This document shows, piece after piece, positions 22,199 through 35,589 of a DNA stretch of 64,000 bases; the stretch's first letter is position 1, and the number at the start of each line of letters is the position of its first letter. The notes beneath the pieces are model-generated. The model saw only the letters and a program-made list of their open reading frames with translations, did not search any database and was not told the origin of the DNA. Source of the stretch: Patagioenas fasciata (Eukaryota > Chordata > Aves > Columbiformes > Columbidae); assembly GCF_037038585.1 (NCBI RefSeq), contig NC_092520.1, positions 151,465,104 through 151,529,103 of the forward strand, in the 5' to 3' direction. The position numbers and the translations under genes are program-made.

Positions 22199-25100
22199 CT
22201 GAAGGAGAGAGAGATGCTAATTCAGGCTGGAGAATTTGCAATTGAGTCCATGAGATAAAGAGGAAAGTGAGGATTTAGTGTTAAGTCTGTGGCAGGACCT
22301 TGCCTTTATGCAAACTCTTCATGAGTTGTCCACATCAGCAGCATTTCTGTAGGTTAGGCAAAGCCTCAACTTGCACATATTTTGTTTTTATATATAACAT
22401 TTATTTTCAACTCAAAGTAATTCACCTCACAACCAAGGAGTTCATGTTACAGCTAGTAAATAAACAGTGGCTGTCCTCTGATACTAACTCCTGCTGAGTT
22501 AAACACCACTTGCTGAACCATCACTGCTTAGACCACAATAAGCCTGAAGCAGTATTGAGCTTCTGCTACCCATGTCCCATTTGCCTTGAAACTCACATTC
22601 ATCACAACGACCTTCTTGGGCTCTACCAGCATTGTCATCCCCACACAGCTCCAGCCTATGTCAAAAGCTTCATGTGGGACCCCAGCAGTACTCTACAGCT
22701 GTTCAGATTAACCCATGCTGGCTAATTTGGGCTGGTAATAGCCAGCTGACTTCGTAACACAAGTACAGGCTGAACAAATCTCCCCATCTTTCAAGGTGCA
22801 AGAAGTTGCACCATCCTCTGTTCACATCACACTACATACATGGAGGGGCAGATGTTCTCCTGTAGTTCTGGCCAAAGCATGACACAAGCCAGAACAGCTG
22901 CAAGTTGCACACAGGTGGTCAGATGTGCCGGGTGAAACTAGCTGGGTAGCACCAAAGAGATTTCTCACTCGCAAGAAACTTTACAGCAAAACTTGTTCCA
23001 CTCCAGCCCAGCCAAACTGCATTAGGATAACCTACTTTTTCTCATTGATAAGAATTCCAGTGTATTGCAGCAGGGAAGGTTGAACACAGGTGGCAATAAA
23101 CAGACTAAATAAAATGTCAGCCTGCAGATCAACCGAAGTATTCTTACAGCAAGAAGATCGAATACAAATAGAAGCCAAGGCATTTCCTTGGGGGTTTGTC
23201 ACATGCCACATCTTTCCAAGGAAAGCTCAGAATGTGGCTTTAAAACCCAGATTCCCTACATTTTGTCAGTGTTTCACACTGCCAGGAAACTCATTTTGCT
23301 TCAGTCCAAACATTAATGGAAGAGGCAACCAAAAAGGAATGGGCTATTGTCTTTTCCCACTCCCCGCTTTCAAAGAGGCACAGACCAGTCCAGGAAAGAA
23401 AAGCAGCACATTGCTCCATTCCCAAAACAGAATATACAAGTAAAAGAAAAAGATCCATCTCTATTCTGGGCATGCCCATACAGCTAGACCCAGAAAGGTA
23501 GTGCATAGCAGCTTGGCACAAGGCTCTGCAAGTGCATCATCCACACCTGTTTACTATATTGACTAGAAGCTGTAAGAGGAACTTGAGCCTGTGTGCATGT
23601 TCCTCACATTAATTCCTGGAAATGTGCAGGAAAGACACCTGGCTACAGGTCTGCAGACCCACAAGCTGCATTTTGAAAGCACTTCAGCTTTTCAGAATGA
23701 GGCAGAAGCTTACACACTGGTTATGGCACAATGGGTCCTCCCTGGGCACTGGGTGCCCTGCACAGGTAAAAACACCTGGAACAAGTGCCTCAATGGAGAC
23801 AGAAAGGGGCTGAGCAGCCTCTGCCCTGCCAAGGTACCTGCTGCACCCACGGATGTTAATGTGTGGGCAGGAGGAAGAGACCTATAATATATGGGGTTCT
23901 CACCTTCCCCTTGGGATCAGCTCAGCTCTATGTCAAGTCAGACACTACTCAGGGCAAGTCTACAGATAGAGACATTAAAAAAAAATCACTCTTATCAGTT
24001 GCAAATTGCAAATTTGTCCACTCCTGTACATGAGCAGAGATAAGAGACATAAAAACAAAAAAAAACCCACACACAAAAAAACCAAACCACCATACTCCAA
24101 AGTACTTATATGGTATAAAAAAAATAATCAAGATAAGGAAGCTTGAAGATGGTAATTTAGTGAACTCTTCCCTGAATCAAAGAATCATTGCCCAGGCAAA
24201 GTCCCTGAGGGGTTCCAGCCCCCAGCTAATCAAGTTCAACCTGGGTGGCCAAAAGCACACCTGAGAACAGGAAAAAGGATTTCTCACACCACAAAATGGC
24301 TCCCTGCTACCACCATACAGAACCAGTTTTCTGTCTTTTTTAGCTAACTAGTAATTCCAGAAACCTCAAGTTTTAGATAACTACTTTGAATCATTGCAAG
24401 GGGTTTGGATAATCACAATGTTCCTCCTGTGAAGTCAAATTCACTAATGGAACCTCAAAAAAAAAAACAACCACAAAAAACAAAAGCACAAACCCCAAAC
24501 AGTCAAATGTAATTATACTGATGCACTTAAGTTTAATGATTAAGACTTCAGAATCCTGGAGTTTTAGGTTCAGATCAAGAGATTTTCTAGTAGATAAAAA
24601 AAAAGCTACCTTATATTTGGTGAAAAGAATCTTTAGTTGGAAAAATTAGAAAAGATAGAGATAAAGGCTACAAACACTGCCTGGATTCAGATTAAAACTA
24701 AGTCATTTGCTAAGGCTGCTTTAGGGCTGCTGAAAGTCTTCAAAAGAATTTTACAGAATATGTTTGGTTTTTTTTAATTTAAATACTTTTTTTCACACCT
24801 TCTATTCACTCATTAGACAAGCAAGCTTCATTTGTTAACAACAGCCTTTAAGAAACTGCTAGATGGGACACCTTGAAGTGTTCAACAGATAAGACTACAA
24901 ACAGGTTTTTGGATCAGTTCTTTCTGCCTTCCTTGGAAAAAATATGGAGTAGGTATTTTAAACACAAGTTTGGGATCTTTAAATCAGCTCCAAAGAGTTA
25001 ATGTGGGGCATGTCCATTCCAACTCAGTCCTGCATCCCAATACAATGTTAAGTAAATATAATTACATTCACCAGCCACTTATCAGCACAGAACGATAGAC

Positions 25101-25937
25101 AGACCTCATTCCACTCCCATACATGCCAGCTTTTACAATACAGAATTCGGTGGACACTTCCCCAGAGAAAGTCTCCAAAGCTTTCCCAGAGGAAATAAGT
25201 CTTTAGACAGGGCTTTGTACATCCTGAGGGATGGTACATACCTGCAACACAGGTCCTTTAGGTCTGCTGTTCCATCTTCCATTTCTCCCTCTCATCCCCA
25301 AGTTGTAGTAGTCTTTAAATCTTACAAGGTACTCAGCAGAGCAGCTGTTCCTAGCTGTGGCCCACTGATGAAGGGTGGCAACACTATAGCAAACAGTAGG
25401 CAAGGCTGGAATCTCCTCTCTGACTCCAGGTTTTAAGGAGTGAGGGCAGCACAAGTTTGTAGGGTGGAAAAGAGGGAGAGAACCCACAAGGCAATTTACA
25501 TTCCATGGCTCTTCTTCCATCTGTACCTCCTCCCATACCACTGAACTACCTCTTGCAGTTCTGGGAAGGCTAAGCCAAGGGAAAAGTGTTGTTATCCACT
25601 GTATAGCACCCTCCTCCCACAGCGCTTGCTGGCAGTACCATGCCACCTTGGGAAGAGTCAGCACTGGCCACAGTTGTGCCAGAGAGAGACCCAAGCAGGT
25701 CCTCCCTGCCATACTATTGCCACATAGTACATATTTGAAGAGCAAACACTGCAAGCACACATTTTATCTCCCCAGGTGGGGAGCTACACATAGAAGCAGT
25801 ACAGCTGCAAGGCAAGGTTTCACCTACTCTAAAACCAGTGTGGGGTTGTGCTGTACCTCCAGACACTCAAGCATGTCACCAGCAGCACCCCACAGAGGAG
25901 CAAGAGTCAGCCGGTTGCATATTGTTATCTGTTAGAA

Positions 25938-26107
25938 CAAGGGTATGCAACTCATTTTCACCAGGGGCCATATCTGGAGTGTAGTAGCCCCCCCGTAGTA
26001 CTCAGTAGGAGTAGTCACATTTATACAGTCCTAAAATTACATTCAGCCCTTTGAAGACAACCTCAAGGCTGACGTGGCCCCCACTGAAAATGAGTTTAAC
26101 ATCCCTC
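25938..26107. mobile_element. Short hAT-like MITE with inverted repeats and 8-bp target duplication
   Basis: A 170-bp non-coding element. Its left end CAAGGGTATGCAACTCATTT and right end AAATGAGTTTAACATCCCTC are inverted repeats; inward they continue as CACCAGGGGCC and GGCCCCCACTG. The flanks TGTTAGAA (25930-25937) and TGTTAGAG (26108-26115) form an 8-bp duplication with one mismatch, the length made by hAT transposases. The ends resemble the CAGGGGTGTCAAACTCATTT consensus of amniote hAT non-autonomous elements. No transposase is present, so it is an old passive copy. Confidence 0.72.
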
Positions 26108-28414
26108 TGTTAGAGGGAACTCTTGATAGCTTTTAAGGCTGCCATGAACAGGACTAAGTCCCAGAATCCCTACAGCAACAGTGCTAAAACACCCTATGAA
26201 TCAGCTTTCATCCCTTCTTCACACTTCCATTACATCTCCAAGGCAGTTCAGAAAATAACCCACCACACAAACACTTGTGCTTACCGTTGGTTTCTCTCAG
26301 ATCCTTCACCCCTCCTCATTGCCCAGCCTGCAAGTTGCTCTTCTCAGCTGTGTCAGACAGTGTCTGGTTATGAAAACATGCTCCTTCCAGCAGCAAAGCC
26401 ACACGCCTGTAGAACTAACTCTAACAACTTGTCTGGATTCTGAGACATGTCCCCTACAAACACCTGGACAGACGCTATCAATCAATAGACCTGTTGTGTG
26501 TGTTGTCAAGATACTTATCTTTGCATGTCACTTGAGTTAGGAGTGAATTAAAGTCTTCAAAGCAGAAACTGCAAGCAGCATCAGTCACTGACAAGGAAAA
26601 AAACTTCCAACCTGTGTGCTGCTTTCTCTGCCTAGCAGCTAAAAGACGGGAACTATTTTTAGCAGTTGGGATGACATCATCTTTGAAAGAAATTAAACAC
26701 TGCCTATTTGTATTGGACCCAGCAGCTCTTACCTGTCTTGCAAGCAAACATTTCATTGTTGAACTGCAGACCTCTAAAGAATAACACATCATTTTACAGG
26801 TATGGAAACCAAGGCACTTAATGATGTAACCTGACATTTTAAATCTACTCATCAAGTCATAACTACTCAATCTCATTATCTTCCTACAAACTTGCCACAG
26901 GCACAACTGCTTTATATAGTCAGCCATTACTGGAAAGTGAGGAAGAGAAACAGTGCTGCAGACTTAATAAGTTACTTATTTGAGGATATTCTAAGCTGCG
27001 CCAGACTGCTGCCCACAGCACCTCAAGTCAGGACAGCATAAGCAAATCCCATCTAGTACAGCCCAAAGTCCCTAAAGGAATCCCCATCACCCTGCCACGC
27101 AATTTCTAGCCCATAAACCCAACAGGAACTAAAAAGCCCAGCTAGCAGCAGATCCCAAGGCTTTTTGTCATATTTCTCTAACTACAGAAGAAGCCTGACT
27201 ACTCTCACAGCAGCTTGCACATGCACTTCAGACTTTGCAAGGAGAGAACAGACAGTAAAAGGGAAGATAACTTGTTGATCTGCAACGCAGTGCTGAGATG
27301 AATAAATAGGAAGTTATCATAACCACAGAAAACTGTCCACGTCACTCTTCAGCCTGCAAAGGGTATGCCAGCCTGTAACCATGCTCAGAAGGCACCAAGA
27401 CTTACTTTCATGTAAGACCCACTGTCCTCCTGCAGTAGAAAGTGATTCCAGGCTTTGGAAAGAAAAGTAGAGTGATGAGGGGACAGAAACATTGCAATGC
27501 ATTAGCCAGGTGAGTGACATGCTGAACAAGCCCTTTTGTGCACCTATGGATTCACATACACACACTACCTTGAAAACAAAGCAATAGCTTGGTACCATCT
27601 GAGTAATACCAAAGCTATTGTCTTGGAGTTTCTTAGGACTTTCCCCCACCATAGGGAACACAGCTTCCAAACTACTGGCATTTTCCATGCATTTGCCTCC
27701 AAGGGAGGATACATCAACAGCTTCATTTCGCAAGTGACAAAACTAACAAGGCATGGGCAGAATACTTGGAGATGTCAGCAAGTCTGTGGCCCAACACAGG
27801 ACAGACCCCATCCCCCAGTCACTTCTGATTTATTTGCTGTGCTTTTAGGAAAGACATGCTGTTTGTCAGGAACCACTAAACTGCTTAAATCCACTTCTCC
27901 CTACTACTCTCAAGCATGACTGCTGATTGCTTGAGGCTGTCAGCTTTTGTTTCTCCTCTTTTCAGCTTCAGACTGCATCCTCCTCTAAGATGTGAATAAT
28001 GCCACTACCAATCACTCCAGCAATGACAGAATAGCAGTATGCTCATAACACATTTGATGCAAAAATACATTGAAACATGCTGAATTCTTCCTACTCCTAA
28101 CAGTTTCAGTGTATTATTTGTCTTCCAGCATTCAGTGGCATTGAAACTTTAAGTGGAACACAAAGACCCAACACCAACGGATGCTTGTTCAACTACCTCC
28201 TTAGCTAGGGCATTTTTACCTGTGTTTCTTTATGCTGCCTTAGTACAGCATGAACATCTCAGCCTGGACACTAGATACTCTAAGCTGTGTATTCTGACTT
28301 AGAAATACAGTGCACAGTTTGTTTGATGGGGGCTTTATTTTTCTTTCTGAAATAAAAACTTGATTAGAGACAATTCCAAAAAGAAGGTTTCAATTGGCCT
28401 TTTTTTTTTAGAGA

Positions 28415-28513
28415 TTTATTTCAGCTCCCCAAGGTCTGTTGCTGTTTCACATTATTCTTCATGATGACATGAACTGCAGCAATCTTCTGGTCATCAGGGC
28501 AGTACTTTGACTT
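28415..28513 (-). other. Orphan terminal-exon-like or retrocopy-like segment
   Basis: On the - strand, a T-rich stretch ending CCTTAAG is followed by an open 30-codon frame (AAG TCA AAG TAC ..., KSKYCPDDQKIAAVHVIMKN then NVKQQQTLGS), a TGA at 28421-28423, an AATAAA one base later (28415-28420) and, five bases further on, nine A before GGCC. It could be an alternative terminal exon used inside BID intron 1, or the 3' end of a processed retrocopy with a remnant poly(A) tail. I do not recognise the protein. Composition and layout are unlike the surrounding intron. Confidence 0.35.
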
Positions 28514-29844
28514 CTTAAGGAAAAAAAAAACAAACCAACAACTTCCTCATGAACCTTTGTTTTAACTTGGCTCAAAATGCCCTCTTGCCCAGCCCCTGTA
28601 CAGCACATCAATGAATAAGAAGGCACACCACCATATTACTAATTCTCTTTAAAAAAAAAAAGGTAGGCAGGAACTTTTGATTACTGTGGTTTCTTAATCA
28701 GATCAGTGATGGAGGCAGCACGACAACACCGTTCAGTGTTGTTTGGAAGTCAGCCTACAGATAGAGCTGGGCTGAAAATGAGTCAGCAGAAAGCCTGCAG
28801 CTGCAACCGCCCCAAAGCTTGGAGCTGGGATTTGGATTCAACTGGCTAGAGCTGGGCTCAAATGCAATTTGCACATCTCCATATTTCGGGTATGGCCACA
28901 CCTAAGAGGAAGGGGCAAGATTCGTATCCTGACTGCCACAGTGTAGGTACCATTTTGGATCTGGGACTGAGCTTAGTTTTTTCCCCCTCTGGTATTGAGC
29001 AACTCCAGTCAGGTAAGCCTGCCCTGCATTTCACCTCCTCATAAATGCTAAGAAAACACTCCTACCTTTCCTAAGGACCTGGCAGGAAGAAGTAGAGTAA
29101 ACCCCAATGAAAAGACACTATCGCCCTCATTAAGACACTGGTCTTTACCAGGTTAGCTTCATGTGCACAAGTCCTACTATATCAGCCCAGCAGCTGCAAC
29201 ACAACCCTGCAATTATGTCACCGGGTATATTCAAGCTGTTCTTACTGTTTCTCTTGGAAATGACTGGAGAACAGGAAAGACTAAGGAATCACAGTTCCAG
29301 TCTTTTGACATTACAAAGGAAGAACAGACAGACCAAGAGCAGCAAGCTCCTCAGTAATGTTGATAAGTGGTAGGCACCGGAACAAACTCCAGCTGTCACT
29401 GCTGATGTGCAAGTGACAGTGTCAAGTCAGAAATGTAAGATTTGCTTCGAGATTTAGAAGATGCCCATGCTGGGGCAGCAGCACTGGCCACTTGCGTTCC
29501 GGCATGCTTTTACAGTTGAGAAGGACAGTCTTTTATCACTTGGCAAGAGTGCCTCTGACAGATGCAGGTGCCACTTGGACAGGCTCTGCCAAGAACTGCC
29601 AACCAAAAGACCTCAGAAATCAGGACTGGATACAATAACTATTGTACCACCTAGATGACAAGAACATTCTCCTTATTTTAGTTTTAACACATGCACCGCT
29701 GTTATGTGCCAGCAGGAACACAGATGATCCATCAGTCAAAATCAGGAATGCCACTTCATATTGCAACTTAGATGCATTTCACAGCTGATACCAAAAGTAC
29801 AGAGGAATGTGAACCTGTCTTTCCTTTGCCTGACTGGCAAGTTA

Positions 29845-30520
29845 GGCAAGCAGAGTAGGGTGGACAACAGGATGACCATGAGCCAGCACTGTGCCCTTGT
29901 GGCCAGGAAGGCTAATGGCATCCTTGGGTGTATTACAAGGGGGGTGGTCAGTAGATCGAGAGAGGTCCTCCTTCCCCTCTACTCCACCCTGGTGAGACCC
30001 CATCTGAAATATTGTGTCCAGTTCTGGGCCCCTCAGTTCAAGAAGGACAGGGAACTGCTGGAGAGGGTCCAGCGTAGGGCAACAAAGATGATTAAGGGAG
30101 TGGAGCACCTCCCTTATGAAGAAAGGCTGAGGGAGCTGGGGCTCTTTAGTTTGGAGAAGAGGAGACTGAGGGGTGACCTTATTAATGTTTATAAATATAT
30201 AAAGGGTGAGTGCCACGAGGATGGAGTCAGGCTCTTCTCAGTGGCAAACAATGATAGGACAAGGGGCAATGGGATCAAGCTGGAACACAAGAGGTTGCAC
30301 TTAAATTTGAGAAGAAACTTCTTCTCAGTGAGGGTGACAGAGCACTGGAACAGGCTGCCCAGGGAGGTTGTGGAGTCTCCTTCCCTGGAGACATTCAAAG
30401 CCCGCATGGACACATTCCTGTGTGACCTCATCTAGGTGTTCCTGCTCCAGCAGGGGGATTGGACTGGATGATCTTTTGAGGTCCCTTCCAATCCCAAACA
30501 TACTGTGATACTGTGTGTGA
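29845..30520 (+). mobile_element. CR1 LINE fragment with open ORF2 tail
   Basis: 5'-truncated CR1 on the + strand, antisense to BID. An unbroken frame of 224 codons covers it (29761-30435, of which roughly the first 25 codons are pre-element sequence). It reads through [59 protein letters not shown] and [20 protein letters not shown] to a stop after FLCDLI. This is the region C-terminal to the reverse-transcriptase core of CR1 ORF2. The 3' end carries two ATACTGTG units at about 30500-30517. The endonuclease and the main reverse-transcriptase motifs are absent, so it cannot move by itself. Confidence 0.95.
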
Positions 30521-33500
30521 AACAAAAAAAAAAAGGTTGTATGGACACAGGTGGCCACTAACAGTAGCACACTCTTTGCCTTTGGTTACCTTCAGGCCAT
30601 GTGACTAGACAAGAAATCCTCTTCCAGACTTGTAAGTACCAGGAATATCTGCACTGCTTTCTGAAAAAAAATAAAAAACAAACAGAAGCTATAAAGATGC
30701 TCACAATGTGAAAGTTCAAATACAGGATCAGCATGGCTCATTTGAGAACACATGGCCAAGGAACCACCATAGGAGAAACTGATCAAGGCTCCCTGCTTAG
30801 TTATAACAAGTACGGTGACAACAGCCAGGATAGCACTCAAAGCTGCCCAGCAACAGCCCAGTGCACAGGACAATTAACTTTCAAGAGGATTTTTACAGCT
30901 GGTACTCCACAGTGGAGCCTGTTCACCTTATCACACTCAGAACATTCACTATAAAGGAAAGAAAGCATTTATGGAGGAAGGGGTACAAATACTAATCTTC
31001 ACAGCTGCCTGCTTACCTGCCCTGAAAGCATATATAACCCTGCTTCAACAGCTTTTCAAGGACATGAAAATTAATTTTAAATGGGCTTCCTTACTCCTAA
31101 ACATCAAGTGTATCCTAGCTATAAACATATCTTATGTTCCTTACTTTTATGAAACAGCCATGTATCAGTACAGGCAGCCAGAGAGACAATCCTCAAAGAA
31201 AGCCTAACACTGGTCCTTTGATTACACTGAATGCACTGGCCCTTAGGAGAATTCTCTCCCGTAGCATTGCAATTACAACCTCCTACTCCTGCCACAATAA
31301 ACTGATGAAGCCAATAAAAAAAAAACAACACACACACAAAACACAAAAATTATTTTGAAGGATCCTAAGACAGGAGCCCAGACATCCTCAAGAACCTCAA
31401 AGAGGAAGCTGTGCATCAAACCAGACAGCCATACAGCATTCATAGCTCTGATCAAAGCCTTTTGACAGCAGCGCCTCAAACATTGTCATCATTAAAAATA
31501 AAAAGCATCAACAATACACAGCTAAGAAAATATTCTTTTTCAAGGAAACACAGCAGGTGCCATCTGGAAACCATGACAGCAGAATTGCAGAACACCTGCC
31601 TCCAGGACCCACACGTTTCTTACTGCCCAGGCAAACCCATGCAGTTACACAAGAGATGCCTCAGCACACTGAATCCATCTGCCACACAATACGGCTCCAG
31701 GCTCTCTAGCTGTAGGCCCAAAAGCACAGTGAAAAAGTGTTGATTTTACCATGTGAAAACACATGACTGTGCATGAAATAATGCAAACTAGTTCACTTTC
31801 AGTTTTAACCTAGGAGGAAATACAAATTAATGTTGACACTGAGGAAGTGAATATAAAACCAAAATACAGCAACCAGCTGATTTAAGTGGATTTGTTTCGT
31901 ATGGCTGTTAACATAAGGGTGTAACAACAATTACACCCAACTACCAGGAGTTACACTGACCAAGGAATATATTTTCCCCTTTAAAGCAGATGAAAGAAAT
32001 AGCCCAATACATTAGAGAGACCTGGCCACTGCCCATTCACCATAAACCACAGCAATGCCACACTAGAAACTGTCCAAAGGTCACAGCATTTTATCAGGAA
32101 ATACAGCAGGGTCACAGACACTTAAAAATTCAACACTCACATGTGCAGTGACTGAGCGCACAGTCTGATTCCCTTGCTTATACCTTCAGTGAAGCTGAAA
32201 AAAACCTCAGATGTTTTAAAGAAAAGTAGTGAGCAAAATACCAGGGTGGGAGGAGTTCAAAGCCACAATGACACTGTCCTCTCTGGTGACAAAGACAGCA
32301 TTTCAAGGATGTATTGAGGTGTACAGCCCTTTCTCTGCATTCACCAGCAAAAACAGTGCAACCAAAGTCCACCATGGCCAGGAAGCACTGTCACCTCCAA
32401 GCAGTGCCATATCGCTGCAAAGAGATAGGAAAGCCAGAAACTTCTGTCTGCTAAGTGCCCAAGGCAGTGCTAACAACACTAAGAAATGGTGCTACTGAAA
32501 GGGATGGGCCTGAAGTATTCTTAGAGTAGACATTGCAATGAAGGGTACACAAGAGACATCAACACACTACTATGCTTTACACTTGAGCAATTGCTTAAAA
32601 AAAAATAATAAAATCACACACAAAGCAACACATGCCATCTCATCCAGGTATAAGGAGATGCCTAATGCACACCACTGGTAACTAGAGGTTCCACTACAAA
32701 AGGTTCACTTCCAATACAGCTGAGATAACAACAAGATGTCAGGACATCATTCACTACAGACATTTGGTACAAATCAAGGCAATCACAGAAGCTTAACAGA
32801 TTGCTTTCAACTGCAAAGAACAAGACTGGACACACTGTGACTTCCAACATTTCTTTTTACATTTTAACCCTCCTTTCCCTATCCTTCTCTGGTCTGCATC
32901 AGAAAAAAAAAAATAATCAGATGTTTAAAATCTCTAGGGAAGGGACCTACCATACACATCTGTAATCACTACTGATGAGTTTTAATTAGAACTGAACCCA
33001 GTTCCCTGCAACCCCCTCCAACCCCAAGATAAGCCACACAAAACCAACAGGGGACCAGACTTAAAACAGGAGTTTTGCACTTCTGGGCAAGCTATGAGTT
33101 GAGCTCCCTAATTAGAAATACTTGCATGTACTTGGCTTTGCACAGCACACAAGATATGAAGGTAATTCCAGCCTCAAAACTTTGTAGTCTGATATAGACA
33201 AAAAGCTACAACATGCTAAGAGAAAAATCAGAGGAAGGTACTTTGCAAAGAAATATCAGGTTTGCTGGTAAATTCTGCTCTTTCATTAGCTGAGAAACTG
33301 CTAACTGGTGGAAATGAAACCTGCTAATCTGCACTTGATTTGCTTCAGCAGAGAAAACCATCTTCCAGGCTGATTCCCTTACCCCCTACTGGTCGTTAGT
33401 TCATACACAGCAGCCACTTTATCAAGGAGCCAACACCTCCCAGCTGTTCCTCCACAGTTATGCCAGCAGGCTTTGCACAGAGCACATAAACCTGTTAACA

Positions 33501-35589
33501 GTTACTACATCCCTGCTCTTCATTCAATAGGCCATAACGAAAGCGGTAACTTCCAAGCACTAGGCCACTCCAAGGAGATCTCCAAAGGTGGCAGTCACTA
33601 GATTTATCTATTACAGAAAAAATGTTTTCATTTTATTATAGAAAAAAAAAAATATGTTTCATCTGCCAGCGCCTCAGACTCCTGCTGAGTGTGGATGGCT
33701 CCTATCATTCCTGCTACACAGGAAAAACACAATACACGGAAACAACATGGCACAAAAATGACCCAGGGTGAGTGCTCTGTGAATATACCTCCCCCCCACC
33801 CTTCCTTAATTATATATCACAGCTCTTATGGTTTTGGGAGCTAACAAAAAATCAAAAGCCACACTGACCACATTTACAGTGCCCCCATATTATCCAAAGG
33901 TACAGTGTGGGCATGGTGGGTACACATACACCAATTTCCCAAGAGCAGAGACTCCAGGTTGGCACAGGCAACACTGGCAGAGCACAGCACAGAGTTCTGC
34001 TGAGGGTGCCAAGTGAGAACCCAGCTGAACTCACTGTCGCAGCTGAATGAGTGCCAGCTGGCCTACTCTGGCTGTAAGAAATAGGGCAGGAACCCAAAAA
34101 CATTTGATCAAAAAAGTTGGTCTTATTTTTTCTTCCTAAATTCAGCAGATGTCACCAAAGGCAAAGAAGGAGCAGCCAATAAGGGGGAATTCCACACCAA
34201 CCTTTCTTAGTACAGGGCAGCCTACCCAGAAGATTTACAATCAGATGTTACACTCAGCACCTACACAAGTTTTTTTGTCTCAGCTGATCCCTAATCCCTT
34301 TCAAATTGTTACTTGTAACAACAGACAAGAGACCTAGAAGAGAGGGCAGGAAAATGGGAAATGGATAGCTTGCAGAAATTCAGAATGCGAGAATGCTTCT
34401 TTTCATACAATGCATTTCCCCCACTGTTTTTGTATAACACCATTGGCACAGAGGAGATCACAAAGACTAGGTGCTGCAAAGCTAAAGAAGACTCTGAACA
34501 GTGTCAAGCTTCTTAGGTAAAGAAGTTGCCAAGAGAGAAAAAAACACACAAAAATACCCCCCTCTTTTTAATTAATGCCTTTTAAGATGTTATACTTCAA
34601 CAGGCAGGTGAAAAAAAGAGTTTCAGTCTGACTAGTGACAAAGTATTAGAGCAGAACACCAGTTTTCCCCACAACTGGACTTTTGCAAAAAGTCCTTTAC
34701 CAAAAAAAACCAAACCAAACACCTTAAATATAATTTCCTGTTGGGGAACCACCTTGCTCATTCCTCCACCAAACTTTTTAACCATTCTGAAAAGATAATG
34801 AATCAAGTATACCCTACAAAAAGATTTTGGCACAGATACACCCAGGAAGCCTCAAGATTCTCCAACTTCTCCTGAAGTAAACATGGAGTTTCTGGATTAA
34901 GATTTTTAATTATATAAGTAACTCTGAGGCCCTGTACCTTAGGTTTTTTTATTAAAGCTATAAAATGTTGTGATTAAAAAAAAGAGAGACAAGAACCTCC
35001 TCAAAGCCACCAGTTTCAAAACCACTGTCACTCCAAGGTAGAGAGACCATCACCCAACCATATGCATGGGATAAACACCTTTCTAGGGAACGGGAGCTGC
35101 TCACTCAGTTCCTTTCCACTTCACACACTACTCAGCATCCTGCTCCAGCCTCCAGTCACCCCAAACTAAACGGTGTGTGTTGGGTCACAAGAATGCAAGT
35201 GTTGCTTACAGGGAACCAACAGGCAGCCACAGACACCTACAGTTCCGTGGAAGGTACAGAGACTGGAAGAAAGCACACACTGAATCAGCACACCTGTATC
35301 AATCACCAGGCTGAGAAGTTATATCACTATTACTAGAAATCCCTTCTTGCCTGTCTTGCTGTAGCTGCCGCTCCCACGTTTTTCTGTTGAGGGAAAGCTG
35401 AGGCAACCACGGATCCCTCCGGAGCTGCTGCAACAGGATTAACTCTTTACTCACCCCTGCAGAGCAAACGCCCCTCCAGCCTGAAAACTTTCACCACAGA
35501 CTGAGGACAAGATATTGGACTTTACCAAGGACAAAACCAAGAAAGAGGCTTTTTATGGTTTTTGAGTGAAAATGAGGACGGTCTGCAAC

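Noticed and set aside
24170-24255. Possible very degraded CR1 end (AATCAAAGAATCATTGCCC...)
   Set aside because: Only a few short words resemble CR1 and no coding remnant follows, so it was not annotated.
25203-25760. 185-codon open frame on the - strand in BID intron 1
   Set aside because: No recognisable domain, no family resemblance, no good flanking splice sites and overlapping frames on the other strand. Such length occurs by chance in moderately GC-rich sequence.
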